The notes under the pieces were generated by a model. It saw nothing but the letters and a program-made list of their open reading frames with translations, did no database searches and was not told the origin of the DNA. Position numbers and translations under genes: made by a program. From the NCBI GenBank assembly GCA_963708905.1, contig CAVPUV010000039.1, positions 33,737-97,736 of the forward strand: a stretch of 64,000 nt of DNA, in the 5' to 3' direction. The DNA is from SHZL01 sp963708905 (GTDB taxonomy: Bacteria; Pseudomonadota; Gammaproteobacteria; Xanthomonadales; SZUA-36). The stretch's first letter is position 1; every line of letters starts with the position of its first letter. This document shows positions 25,163-33,932 of the stretch, piece after piece.

Positions 25163-26197
25163 ATGAACATCAAACCTGAACGTCTGGCACGGGCTCTGGA
25201 ACAGTCACTGGCATCGGTTTACCTGCTGGCGGGAGCCGAGCCCTTGCTGCTGCAAGAGTCTCGTGACCTCGTTCTCCAGGTTGCCAGGAGACACGGCTTT
25301 GTTGAGCGCAGTGTGTACCATACTGGAAGCTCTTTCGACTGGGAAATCATTAAAAATGCCGCTGGGGAGCAGTCGCTGTTTTCATCCCGCAATGTGATAG
25401 ATGTGCGTCTCCCTACGGGTAAACCCGGCCAGGATGGCGGCAAGTTCTTCAGCCAATGGGCCAGAAGTCCCGACCCGGACAGGTTGTTGATCATCTCTTG
25501 TGACGAGTGGGATTCGGCGTCGCGCAAGTCACGTTGGGCAGCGGAACTGGGTGCTGCCGGCGTGCTGGTCGAGATCTGGCCGGTCAAGGCAAAGGAGTTG
25601 TCCGTGTGGGTTGAACGCCGCATGCGCTCGGCCGGTTTGAGCCCGGAAAGGGAAGCCGTGCGCCTGCTGGCGGATTTGGTGGAAGGCAACCTGTTTGCCG
25701 CCCAGCAGGAAATTGAAAAGCTGGCTTTGCTGAATCCAGGCAGCACCGTGACAGTGGATGTTATCCGCCGTTCCGTTTCCAACAGTACCCGCTTTGATGC
25801 TTTTCGTCTCAGTGAGTGTCTTCTTGGAGGACAGGCAGGTGATTGTTTGAAGGTCGCCTCAGGCTTGCGCCGTACCGGTGTCGCCCTCCAGGCCATCACG
25901 GGCGCAATGTATTACCAGATAGGCCAACTGGATGCGGTGCGTGTCGCCGTGCAAGCGGGGGAGAATGAAGCCCGTGCCTTTAGCCGGATGCGGGTTTTCG
26001 CGATGGCCCAGCCCCTGTTCCGTCACGCCTTGAACAGGTTGTCCGATCGTCAGATCGGTGACGCCTTCCGCGCGCTGGCTCTGATGGACCGGCAAAGCAA
26101 GGGACGCGCCGCGGGCGATGCCTGGCAAACGCTGGACCAGATGCTGCTGGCCCTGTGCACCGAATCAATGATAAATGAAAGGCTAATCATCGCGTGA
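25163..26197 (+). CDS. holA: DNA polymerase III delta subunit
   Basis: A 344-residue clamp-loader delta subunit that opens the beta clamp. N-terminal LLAGAEPLLLQESRDLV resembles the family's YLLxGxDPLLxxE motif, and the C-terminal helical domain is present. Overall size matches E. coli HolA (343). The stop codon overlaps the GTG start of nadD by 4 bases, indicating translational coupling. Context (lptE upstream, nadD downstream) is decisive. Confidence 0.95.
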   Translation: MNIKPERLARALEQSLASVYLLAGAEPLLLQESRDLVLQVARRHGFVERSVYHTGSSFDWEIIKNAAGEQSLFSSRNVIDVRLPTGKPGQDGGKFFSQWARSPDPDRLLIISCDEWDSASRKSRWAAELGAAGVLVEIWPVKAKELSVWVERRMRSAGLSPEREAVRLLADLVEGNLFAAQQEIEKLALLNPGSTVTVDVIRRSVSNSTRFDAFRLSECLLGGQAGDCLKVASGLRRTGVALQAITGAMYYQIGQLDAVRVAVQAGENEARAFSRMRVFAMAQPLFRHALNRLSDRQIGDAFRALALMDRQSKGRAAGDAWQTLDQMLLALCTESMINERLIIA

Positions 26198-26886
26198 TTG
26201 GAATTTTCGGTGGAACATTTGATCCGGTTCATTATGGCCATCTGCGCGCCGCCAGCGAAGCCAGGGAACGCCTGTCACTGGCCGATCTGAGATTACTTCC
26301 CGCGGGCAACCCTCCTCACCGGGCGGTCACGTTTGCAAGTGCTGAACACCGTCTCGCCATGCTGCGACTGGCATTGGCAAATCACAACGACCTGTGGGCG
26401 GATGATCGGGAAGTCAGGCGTGGTGGTTATTCCTACATGGTGGATACACTCAAAGAAATCCGTCTTGAAGAAGGTGAGGGTCCACTGCTTCTGATGATAG
26501 GTCAGGATTCCGCCAATAAGCTTGATTCCTGGCACCAGTGGCAACAGCTTTTCACGCTTGCGCATCTTGTCATCATGCGCCGGCCGGATTCCAGGCACGG
26601 CTATTCGGGCGCGCTGTTCCAGGAGATGCACCCAAGAGTGGTCAGTGATCCGGGTTTATTACGGCAATCCCCGGCGGGCCTTGTGCTGCCGCTGGAAGTA
26701 ACGCAGTTGGCTATCTCATCCACAGAAATTCGACGCCAGATCGCAGGCGGAGAATCTGCACGATTTCTGCTGCCGGACAGCGTCATCAAATATATACATG
26801 ATCACGGCCTTTATCGTGAGTGCATATCCGGAAATGGATGCACGCTAACGCGGCACATGGAAGTGCCGCCATTTTCAATGACGTAA
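26194..26886 (+). CDS. nadD: Nicotinate-nucleotide adenylyltransferase with odd C-tail
   Basis: A nucleotidyltransferase that makes deamido-NAD from nicotinate mononucleotide and ATP. The family motif GIFGGTFDPVHYGH starts at residue 2, and the C-terminal ISSTEIR motif is present (about 171-177). The start is GTG, overlapping holA. NadD proteins normally end just after a YI..HGLYR segment; here the frame continues about 21 residues past HDHGLYR (residue 209), reading into a run of perfect hairpins at 26850-26899. The tail is therefore probably a by-product of hairpin insertion rather than a functional domain. Confidence 0.95.
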   Translation: MIGIFGGTFDPVHYGHLRAASEARERLSLADLRLLPAGNPPHRAVTFASAEHRLAMLRLALANHNDLWADDREVRRGGYSYMVDTLKEIRLEEGEGPLLLMIGQDSANKLDSWHQWQQLFTLAHLVIMRRPDSRHGYSGALFQEMHPRVVSDPGLLRQSPAGLVLPLEVTQLAISSTEIRRQIAGGESARFLLPDSVIKYIHDHGLYRECISGNGCTLTRHMEVPPFSMT

Positions 26887-26963
26887 GTCATTGAAAATGA
26901 GAGCGAAGCAAAACCACGCTTTTGCTTCGCGATTCCATAACGGGCTGGGATGCCCGTTTATGG
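26850..26963. repeat. Four tandem hairpins at the 3' end of nadD
   Basis: Four successive stem-loops nearly abut. They are 26850-26869 (7-bp stem GCGGCAC), 26870-26899 (13-bp perfect stem, GTAA loop), 26903-26930 (11-bp perfect stem, CCACGC loop) and 26935-26963 (11 bp with one bulged T). Only the last ones lie outside nadD. None has a T-run, so they are not simple terminators. They resemble REP/BIME-like clusters or mRNA-stabilising 3' structures. Confidence 0.75.
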
Positions 26964-26976
26964 ACAGACACTAGTT

Positions 26977-27005
26977 TTGCGGCACCGGCAAGGAAAGGAT
27001 AGAAT
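26977..27005 (+). promoter_or_regulatory. Promoter for rsfS-rlmH
   Basis: TTGCGG (26977-26982) and TAGAAT (27000-27005) are spaced by 17 bases, 36 bases upstream of the rsfS start and just after the hairpin cluster. This suggests rsfS is transcribed independently of holA-nadD. Confidence 0.6.
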
Positions 27006-27040
27006 CCCGGGCATACCAGGCCAAGAACAGGTGGAATCAT

Positions 27041-27424
27041 TTGACCAATCAAGTCGCCTCCGGCGAACCATTCTCAGACCAACTCCGGCAACTCGTTTGC
27101 AGCGCGCTGGAGGATTTTAAAGCCATCGACATTCAGGAAATCGACGTTTCTACCCGCAACCCCTTGACGGATCTGTTCATTATTGCTTCAGGCAGTTCGA
27201 CCCGGCATGTCAAATCAATGGCGGAAAACCTCGTGATGAGGGCAAAAGCGGCCGGCTGTCCTCCGCTCGGTGTGGAAGGGCAGGAGCAGGCGGAATGGGT
27301 GCTGGTTGACCTGAATGACATTATCGTGCATTTGATGCTGCCCAAAACCCGTGCTTTTTATAATCTCGAAAAGCTCTGGGAAGTAAGCTCCAGCCGACGT
27401 AGCAGCGCCGCCGCACCAGCCTGA
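27041..27424 (+). CDS. rsfS: Ribosomal silencing factor RsfS
   Basis: A 127-residue protein that binds L14 of the 50S subunit and blocks 30S joining when nutrients fall. The family pattern DIQEIDVSTRNPLTDLFIIASGSSTRHV, seen here as DLFIIASGSSTRH, is followed by VEGQEQAEWVLVDLNDIIVHL and FYNLEKLW. The start appears to be TTG, since the nearest ATG codons fall within the domain. No strong ribosome site is evident (AGGTGG lies about 9 bases upstream). rlmH follows after 14 bases, the conserved pair. Confidence 0.94.
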   Translation: MTNQVASGEPFSDQLRQLVCSALEDFKAIDIQEIDVSTRNPLTDLFIIASGSSTRHVKSMAENLVMRAKAAGCPPLGVEGQEQAEWVLVDLNDIIVHLMLPKTRAFYNLEKLWEVSSSRRSSAAAPA

Positions 27425-27438
27425 GGCTTTTCCAGGTC

Positions 27439-27909
27439 ATGCGTCTCAGTATCGTGGCTATCGGCCAACGTATGCCATCCTGGGTAGTTAGCGGCTGGTC
27501 CGAATACGCACGTCGTTTTCCACGTGGCATGGCACTTGACCTGCGGGAGATTCCCGCCATCCGGCGCCACCATAACGCAGACATTGAAGCCATTCGCCGC
27601 CGCGAGGGTGAGGCATTGCTTGCGGCCACGCCCCAATCAAGCCTGATCATCGCGCTGGACGAACAGGGTAAACAGTGGTCGACCCTTGAGCTGTGCGGGC
27701 AAATGACGGACTGGATGCAAGGTGGCCGCGATGTTGCCTTCCTGATTGGCGGCCCTGACGGGCTTTCCATGCATTGCCTTTCCCAGGTTGCGAGCCGCTG
27801 GTCGCTGAGCCGTTTGACGTTGCCGCATCCGTTGGTGCGCATCGTCCTTGCAGAGCAATTATATCGGGCCTGGAGCCTGACCCAAAACCATCCTTACCAC
27901 CGGGTTTAG
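27439..27909 (+). CDS. rlmH: 23S rRNA pseudouridine-1915 N3-methyltransferase RlmH
   Basis: A 156-residue SPOUT methyltransferase that modifies pseudouridine 1915 in helix 69. The SAM-binding knot shows FLIGGPDGLS, and the C-terminus has SRLTLPHPLVRIVLAEQLYR and NHPYHR, both characteristic of RlmH. It begins MRLSIVAIGQRMPSWV, the standard N-terminus. It follows rsfS and precedes maf; mrdA, the usual next gene in enterics, is not here. Confidence 0.96.
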   Translation: MRLSIVAIGQRMPSWVVSGWSEYARRFPRGMALDLREIPAIRRHHNADIEAIRRREGEALLAATPQSSLIIALDEQGKQWSTLELCGQMTDWMQGGRDVAFLIGGPDGLSMHCLSQVASRWSLSRLTLPHPLVRIVLAEQLYRAWSLTQNHPYHRV

Positions 27910-27937
27910 GTGCGGGCAAGCGCATGGGGCAGCCATT

Positions 27938-28534
27938 ATGACAGCACAATTTATTCTGGCGTCCGGTTCATCGCGCCGCAGGGAATTGCTGGATCAAATG
28001 GGGCTGAAGTACAAAGTGGTTAAAGCCGATGTGGATGAAAGTGCCTGTCCAGGCGAAGCTCCAGCAGACTACGTGTACCGTATTGCCGCCAAAAAAGCCC
28101 AGCGGGTCACTGACACGGATGCTTCGGATCTACCTGTGCTCGCTGCGGACACAGCAGTGGTGTTGGCAGGAAAAATACTGGGCAAACCCGGCAGCTCTGC
28201 CGCGGCGGCAGAAATGCTGCTCAGCCTTTCCGGCCGTTCACACGAAGTTTTTTCTGCTGTCATGCTGGTGACACGCAGCGGAGCTGAATCCCGGAGACTC
28301 AGTATTTCACAGGTGACTTTTGCCCCACTCGACCCGATCTGGGTTGCAGCATATTGCGCCGGCGCCGAACCGCTCGACAAAGCCGGTGCTTATGCCATAC
28401 AAGGATTTGCCGCCCGGTATATCAGCCGGCTGGAAGGCAGTTTTTCAGGCGTAATGGGTCTGCCGCTGTTTGAGTCCATGGAGCTATTGCATAATGCCGG
28501 AATACAGGTTCTTCCCGGTATTGACGTGAAATGA
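27938..28534 (+). CDS. Maf family nucleotide pyrophosphatase
   Basis: A 198-residue Maf protein, which hydrolyses non-canonical or pyrimidine nucleoside triphosphates to monophosphates. The signature ILASGSSRRRELLDQMG is at residues 6-22, followed by DESACPGEAPADYVYRIAAKKA, LAADTAVVL and GAYAIQGFAARYISRLEGSFSG (shortened: GAYAIQGFAA). The general pattern favours the dTTP/UTP-type (YhdE) subgroup, which is supported by its place directly before rng. The start ATG follows rlmH by 28 bases. Confidence 0.92.
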   Translation: MTAQFILASGSSRRRELLDQMGLKYKVVKADVDESACPGEAPADYVYRIAAKKAQRVTDTDASDLPVLAADTAVVLAGKILGKPGSSAAAAEMLLSLSGRSHEVFSAVMLVTRSGAESRRLSISQVTFAPLDPIWVAAYCAGAEPLDKAGAYAIQGFAARYISRLEGSFSGVMGLPLFESMELLHNAGIQVLPGIDVK

Positions 28535-28592
28535 ACCCTATGATCAACAACGGGTGTTATTCTTGCCTGAACCCGAGACTGAATGATCCCCT

Positions 28593-30059
28593 GTGAGCGA
28601 GGAAATCCTCATTAATGTTACGCCTTCGGAGGCCAGGGTGGCGTTGGTCGACGGCGGCATGCTGCAGGAAGTCTGGCAAGAGCGTGCCGGACGGAACGGA
28701 CATATTGGCAACATTTTTATCGGCCGGGTGTCCCGGGTTTTGCCAGGTTTGCAGGCTGCGTTTGTCGATATTGGTCTGGAGCGATCAGCTTTTTTACATG
28801 CGGCGGACATGAAGCGGCAGGACCCTGCCCTGGAAAATGGCGAGGTCGCGACACCAGCGATAGCAAGCTTGCTCCGTGTTGGTCAGACGCTTGCCGTCCA
28901 GGTTATAAAGGATCCGCTGGGAAGCAAGGGCGCAAGGCTCACAACCAACATCAGCATTGCCTCCCGTTTCCTGGTGTTGCTGCCGGGTTGCAATACCGTC
29001 GGTGTATCGATCCGCATCGAGGATGAGAATGAAAGAACCCGGCTGAAACAGCTATTGAACACTTTGCGTGACGCAACATTCGGTCATGGTTACATTGTGC
29101 GCACCAATGCCGAGGGTGTGAGTGAATTCGCGCTTTCTGCTGATATGGTCTACCTCGGCAAAGTCTGGCAATCGATCCAGGATCGGGCCGCCCATGCGGA
29201 AGCGGCGACCTGCATCTACGAAGACCTCTCGCTGCCACTGCGTGCTTTACGTGATTTGATGCACGAAAAGGTGGACAGGGTCCGCATTGATGCAATGGAT
29301 GCACTGGAAGCAGCGCGAAAGTTTACTCGAAGTTTTGTGCCTGATTGGCATAACCGCATCGAGGCTTATACCGGAGAGCGGCCGATTTTTGACCTGTTTG
29401 GCGTTGAGGACGAAATCGAAGCAGCGCTGCAACGACAGGTGCGACTGAAATCGGGTGGCTATCTGGTTTTTGACCAAACGGAAGCCATGACCACCATCGA
29501 TGTGAATACCGGTGGTTTTGTCGGCAGTCGAAACCTGGAAGAAACGATTTACAAAACCAACCTGGAAGCAACTCAGGCCATCGCCAGACAACTGCGTTTG
29601 CGCAACCTTGGGGGTATCATCATCATCGACTTTATCGACATGAATGATGAGGAACACCGCCGCCAGGTCATGAGATCGCTGCATCGGGCGCTGGAGCGGG
29701 ACAGCGTCAAAACCAGCGTGTCCGAACTTTCAGCATTGGGCCTGGTTGAAATGACGCGCAAGCGCACCACTGAGAGTCTTGAGCGCAGGTTGTGCATTAC
29801 CTGCCCGGTCTGCTCCGGCCGCGGAAGTATCAAAAGTACTGCAACAGTCTGTCTGGAGATATTCCGGGAAATCATGCGCTCGGGAAGGCAGTTCGAAGCG
29901 AACAAGCTCATGGTGATGGCTTCACCGCAAGTGGTAGCGCAAATTCTCGATGAACAATCCGCCACCGTAGCCGAACTGGAGGAACTCATCGGCAAGTCCA
30001 TCCGTTTTCAGACCGAAGAGCAGTATTCCCAGGAACAGTTTGATGTTGTGCTGTTGTAA
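28593..30059 (+). CDS. rng: Ribonuclease G
   Basis: A 488-residue RNase E/G endonuclease for 16S rRNA 5'-end maturation and mRNA turnover. The S1 domain is near 35-130 (GNIFIGRVSRVLPGLQAAFV), the catalytic DNase-I-like domain has IDVNTGGFVG and IIIIDFIDM with metal-binding aspartates, and the zinc-link cysteines appear in CPVCSGRG. It lacks the long C-terminal scaffold of RNase E. The start is GTG. The maf-rng-yhdP order is conserved in gammaproteobacteria. Confidence 0.95.
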   Translation: MSEEILINVTPSEARVALVDGGMLQEVWQERAGRNGHIGNIFIGRVSRVLPGLQAAFVDIGLERSAFLHAADMKRQDPALENGEVATPAIASLLRVGQTLAVQVIKDPLGSKGARLTTNISIASRFLVLLPGCNTVGVSIRIEDENERTRLKQLLNTLRDATFGHGYIVRTNAEGVSEFALSADMVYLGKVWQSIQDRAAHAEAATCIYEDLSLPLRALRDLMHEKVDRVRIDAMDALEAARKFTRSFVPDWHNRIEAYTGERPIFDLFGVEDEIEAALQRQVRLKSGGYLVFDQTEAMTTIDVNTGGFVGSRNLEETIYKTNLEATQAIARQLRLRNLGGIIIIDFIDMNDEEHRRQVMRSLHRALERDSVKTSVSELSALGLVEMTRKRTTESLERRLCITCPVCSGRGSIKSTATVCLEIFREIMRSGRQFEANKLMVMASPQVVAQILDEQSATVAELEELIGKSIRFQTEEQYSQEQFDVVLL

Positions 30060-30095
30060 CGCTGAGTGGCCGCAGCTGGGCTGTCATAACGAATC

Positions 30096-33000
30096 ATGGC
30101 TACGCTGAGCTTGATTCTGCGCCGTGCGCGCACCTTGCTTTGGACCGCACTGTCCATTCTGATCATATTTGCCGCCACTATGGTGGGTATGGGTAAATTA
30201 TTGATGCCCTACAGTGAGCGCTACCAGCCCAGCCTCGAGGCCTGGTTGTCGCGGGAGTTTGGTCAGCAAGTCACTCTGGAAAGTTTCGCTGGCGAGTGGA
30301 ACGCGTTTGGACCGCGCTTGTCATTGCGGGGCCTGCGCCTCCAGCCGCTTTCAGGCGGCACGGGCGAGGTCGCAATCGCCCGCGCGGCCGTGGACTTGAA
30401 GCCATTGAATGTTTTCATACCGGGAAAAGCTTTGTATAACTTCCTTGTCATTGGAGCGGATCTTCGCCTGATCCATACCCGGCAAGGCCAGTATGTGCTC
30501 TCCGGTTTTGGCGTTGGCGGGAAAGGTAAGGGCCAGGAGGTGTCCGGACTGCGCAATCTGGTGGGAATAGGCGAGCTCATTCTTGAAAACTCCAGGCTGG
30601 AATATATCGATGAAAAGCATGATGTGCACTTGAATCTGACCGCGATCGATGCTCGCCTGAAGCTCGATGACGAATTCGTTTCAATGAAGATCGAGGCCAG
30701 GCTCAGTGAAGAAGGGACCGGCCGCGTATACGGTGAAATTGATGCAAGCGGTTTGCTCAAGTTGGCCAACTTGAGCGGTCTGGAGGAAGCGCATTGGCAG
30801 GTTACTGTACGTGAATTGCTGCTGGCATCGTTGCAGGGGCGATTGCCAGTCAATTCGATGCTGCCTCGGGAAGGCCGGGTAAACGCCGAGTTTTGGTGCG
30901 ATTGGTCTGCACAAAACCCGTTACAGGTAAAAGGCGTGGTTGATCTACGCAGCGGACGTCTGCTGTTGGACGGCAAGGAAACCTTGATAGAACACCTCAA
31001 TACACGCCTCGCCTGGAAATTTCATACTAAAGGCGACTGGCGCCTGGACCTTGATGAGTTGCTGTATGACGATGGAGTGGAACCATGGACTGCCCCCAGT
31101 ATTACCCTGGCCCGGGATCTTGCCGCAGATCTTGGCCTGTGGATCAGTGCAGACAACCTTCCCCTGAATGTACCCTTGAAACTGGCCCGCAACATCATGG
31201 CCAGTTACGGCACGCCCTGGCCCCGATTTCTTCCCGGGTCCGCCAGCGGCAATGTGGCTGGCCTGGAATTGGTCCTCGACCGAAAATGGCGCCTGAAGCT
31301 GGCGCGCGGCACGGCTCACCAGGCCAGCATTTCCGACTGGGGAAAGTGGCCGGACCTGCGGGGCATTGACGCCGGGATCGATTTGGGACGGGGTTTCGGA
31401 ACGCTCTCCCTGCACGCCAGTCGTCTGGACGTGCACTGGCCGCGAATGTTCCGCGATCCCCTGGCCTTCACACTCCCCAAGTGTGATCTGGATCTCGAAT
31501 GGGGAGATCGCCGGCAGGTTGTATTTCACGGTTGCAGCCTGATCAATGATGATCTGGCTTTGACGGGTGACTTTCTGCTGGCGGCCAATGAAGGGCGTCC
31601 GGCGGTTGACGTGAATGTCGAGATCATACGTGGTCAGCTGGGACAGCTCGCGTCCTACTGGCCGCGCGGCATCATGAGTGAAAAAGTGTTGAATTGGTTG
31701 TGGCGCGCATTACTCGGTGGGGACATCACCGGTGGCCGCGTACAGATTGTTGGTGACATGGACGATTGGCCTTTTCGCCAGAATAGGGGCCGTTTTGAAG
31801 CAGTCGCACAGATCAGTGGCGCTGAACTGGACTACTCTCCCGGGTGGCCCAAAGCGCAGGGGGTTGATGCAACCGCTCGTTTTGCCGGAGCGTCCATGAC
31901 GGTCAAAGGAGCGATAGGCAATATTGCTGGTGCCGAAGTACGGCTTGCCACGGCCGACATTGCCGATTTCAAGGCACCACTGCTGCAGCTTCGCTATGAT
32001 GCACAATCCACCCTGGACACCCTGATCGGCTTCGTCGTTCAATCGCCGCTGGATCAGCAAATCAACGCAAACCTTTCGCGTTTTGACTTTTCCGGGCCGG
32101 CTGACACATCGGGTTCCTTGCAGATTCCCATGGGAACTGCAGCGGGCGAACTGGTCGTCGACGGACAGGTCTCCTTGCACGGAGACCGTTTCGTTGACCC
32201 GAATTCCGCTGTTGTGCTGGATGCCATCGAAGGTGCCATCCAATACAGCCAGAAAGGTATCAGGGGTTCCGGGCTGACGGCGCAGTTTAAAAACCAGCCC
32301 GCCCGTCTGGACCTGGCCGGGGACAGGAATGCCGAGGAAAGATTCCGCGCCGATGTATCCGGGGTCTTCGATGTGCAGGACGTTCTGCCGGGTTTCCTGC
32401 TGAAAGGCTATACCGAACTGAGACGCATGCAAGGCGAAGCGGACTGGCGGGTGTCCGTGGTGATACCTGCGGTAGCAGCCGGGCAGGACTCCGGCGCGGA
32501 ACTGGTCATGCGCTCGGATCTGATCGGGGTGGCTATCGACCTGCCCGATCCCTTGCGCAAAGGCGCCGGCGAAAGCTGGCCGCTGGAGCTGCACTATCCT
32601 TTGAATGGCTTGTCCGGATTGCTGGATCTGGACCTGGGCGATCGCATGCAGCTGAGCCTTGATACTCCTCCAGCCTTGAAAAGCGGGAGTGGCAATGCAG
32701 TTATCGGGCGGGCATTGGTGCATCTGGGTGACGGTGCGAGCGATCTGCCGCAGCCGGGCCAGATCCGCATCGAAGGCGCGGCGGATTCTCTGGACCTGGA
32801 TGGATGGGTCGATCTGATCACTGCCAGGGTTCACGAAGGCAGGGGTCTTCCCAGCCTGCAGTTGGAACGGTGCGAAGTCACGGCCGGGCAAATGCGGTTT
32901 ATGGATCGCCGGTTCAGTGACGTCGGTATCAGTCTGAGCATCGGCCGGGGCGATATCAAAGCCACGTTTTCTGCTGCCGATATCAATGGGCAGGTCATCC

Positions 33001-33914
33001 TCAGTCCCGCCAGCGGCAGCCTGTCCGCTGAATTCGAGCGACTTGTCCTGGCCAAGCCGGTCTCAGGGGGTGTCGATGTGCAGTCAAATCCAGGAGAATT
33101 ACCGGCGCTGCATCTGTACGCCAGGTCCTTCCAATATGCCGGCGTCGAGATGGGTGAAACCCGCATCGAGGCGTATCCAACTTCCGCTGGTTTCCATTTT
33201 GAGAAAGTGGAATCCGAGTCGGACCATCTGAATGTCCAGGCCAGTGGAGATTGGTTGCGGGTCGATGATGGTCAGCGTTCCGATTTCAGCATCCTGGTGA
33301 CAGCCGAGTCCCTGGGTGAGCTACTGCATTCCATGGACTTCGGGTCTTCGCTGGAAGGCGGGCAGACGGTGCTTCACTTCGACGCCTGGTGGCCGGGATC
33401 TCCTGCGGCATTTGCGTTGTCCCGCTTGAACGGCGCGCTTGAATTCAGCGTCAGCCAGGGCCAGATCACCAATGCGGGCAGTGGTACCGGAAGAATTCTG
33501 GGACTGCTGAGTATTCAGGCTCTGCCGCGACGCCTGGCGCTGGATTTCAGGGACGTATTCGATTCCGGTTTTGTTTTTGAAGAGGCAAAAGGTACTTTCC
33601 ACATGGAAAACGGCATGGCGAGTACCGAGGACGTGGTGCTGTCTTCCTCTGCCGCCAGGATCACCTTGAGTGGCAGTACCGATCTGGTGGCACAACAATA
33701 TGACCAGGTCATGACGATCCAGCCGGGTCTGGGCAATACGCTGCCGGTCATCGGCGCCCTGGCTGGCGGTCCAGGGGGGGCAGCCGCAGGTTTGGCGCTG
33801 CAAGGCCTGCTGCAAAAACAACTCGGTCATGCCAGCCAGGTGCGATACACCATCACCGGAAGCTGGGATCAGCCGCTGATTGAACCGGTCTTAAAAGATA
33901 AGGCCGGGGGTTAA
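30096..33914 (+). CDS. yhdP: YhdP family AsmA-like lipid-bridge protein
   Basis: A 1272-residue protein of the YhdP/DUF3971 (AsmA-like) family, anchored in the inner membrane by one helix near residues 15-38 with the rest periplasmic. Such proteins form long hydrophobic grooves that move phospholipid to the outer membrane, overlapping with TamB and YdbH. The size agrees with E. coli YhdP (1266). The N-terminal REFGQQVTLESFAGEW and the C-terminal GLLSIQALPRRLALDFRDVF (a strongly conserved stretch) are recognisable. It follows rng by 36 bases and precedes tldD by 18. Confidence 0.94.
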   Translation: MATLSLILRRARTLLWTALSILIIFAATMVGMGKLLMPYSERYQPSLEAWLSREFGQQVTLESFAGEWNAFGPRLSLRGLRLQPLSGGTGEVAIARAAVDLKPLNVFIPGKALYNFLVIGADLRLIHTRQGQYVLSGFGVGGKGKGQEVSGLRNLVGIGELILENSRLEYIDEKHDVHLNLTAIDARLKLDDEFVSMKIEARLSEEGTGRVYGEIDASGLLKLANLSGLEEAHWQVTVRELLLASLQGRLPVNSMLPREGRVNAEFWCDWSAQNPLQVKGVVDLRSGRLLLDGKETLIEHLNTRLAWKFHTKGDWRLDLDELLYDDGVEPWTAPSITLARDLAADLGLWISADNLPLNVPLKLARNIMASYGTPWPRFLPGSASGNVAGLELVLDRKWRLKLARGTAHQASISDWGKWPDLRGIDAGIDLGRGFGTLSLHASRLDVHWPRMFRDPLAFTLPKCDLDLEWGDRRQVVFHGCSLINDDLALTGDFLLAANEGRPAVDVNVEIIRGQLGQLASYWPRGIMSEKVLNWLWRALLGGDITGGRVQIVGDMDDWPFRQNRGRFEAVAQISGAELDYSPGWPKAQGVDATARFAGASMTVKGAIGNIAGAEVRLATADIADFKAPLLQLRYDAQSTLDTLIGFVVQSPLDQQINANLSRFDFSGPADTSGSLQIPMGTAAGELVVDGQVSLHGDRFVDPNSAVVLDAIEGAIQYSQKGIRGSGLTAQFKNQPARLDLAGDRNAEERFRADVSGVFDVQDVLPGFLLKGYTELRRMQGEADWRVSVVIPAVAAGQDSGAELVMRSDLIGVAIDLPDPLRKGAGESWPLELHYPLNGLSGLLDLDLGDRMQLSLDTPPALKSGSGNAVIGRALVHLGDGASDLPQPGQIRIEGAADSLDLDGWVDLITARVHEGRGLPSLQLERCEVTAGQMRFMDRRFSDVGISLSIGRGDIKATFSAADINGQVILSPASGSLSAEFERLVLAKPVSGGVDVQSNPGELPALHLYARSFQYAGVEMGETRIEAYPTSAGFHFEKVESESDHLNVQASGDWLRVDDGQRSDFSILVTAESLGELLHSMDFGSSLEGGQTVLHFDAWWPGSPAAFALSRLNGALEFSVSQGQITNAGSGTGRILGLLSIQALPRRLALDFRDVFDSGFVFEEAKGTFHMENGMASTEDVVLSSSAARITLSGSTDLVAQQYDQVMTIQPGLGNTLPVIGALAGGPGGAAAGLALQGLLQKQLGHASQVRYTITGSWDQPLIEPVLKDKAGG

Positions 33915-33932
33915 ACACCAAGGAATATCGAG

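Noticed and set aside
31710..32891. Long open frame of 393 codons on the minus strand within yhdP
   Set aside because: It lies wholly opposite a well-supported yhdP frame, shows no known domains, and has the composition of an antisense shadow.
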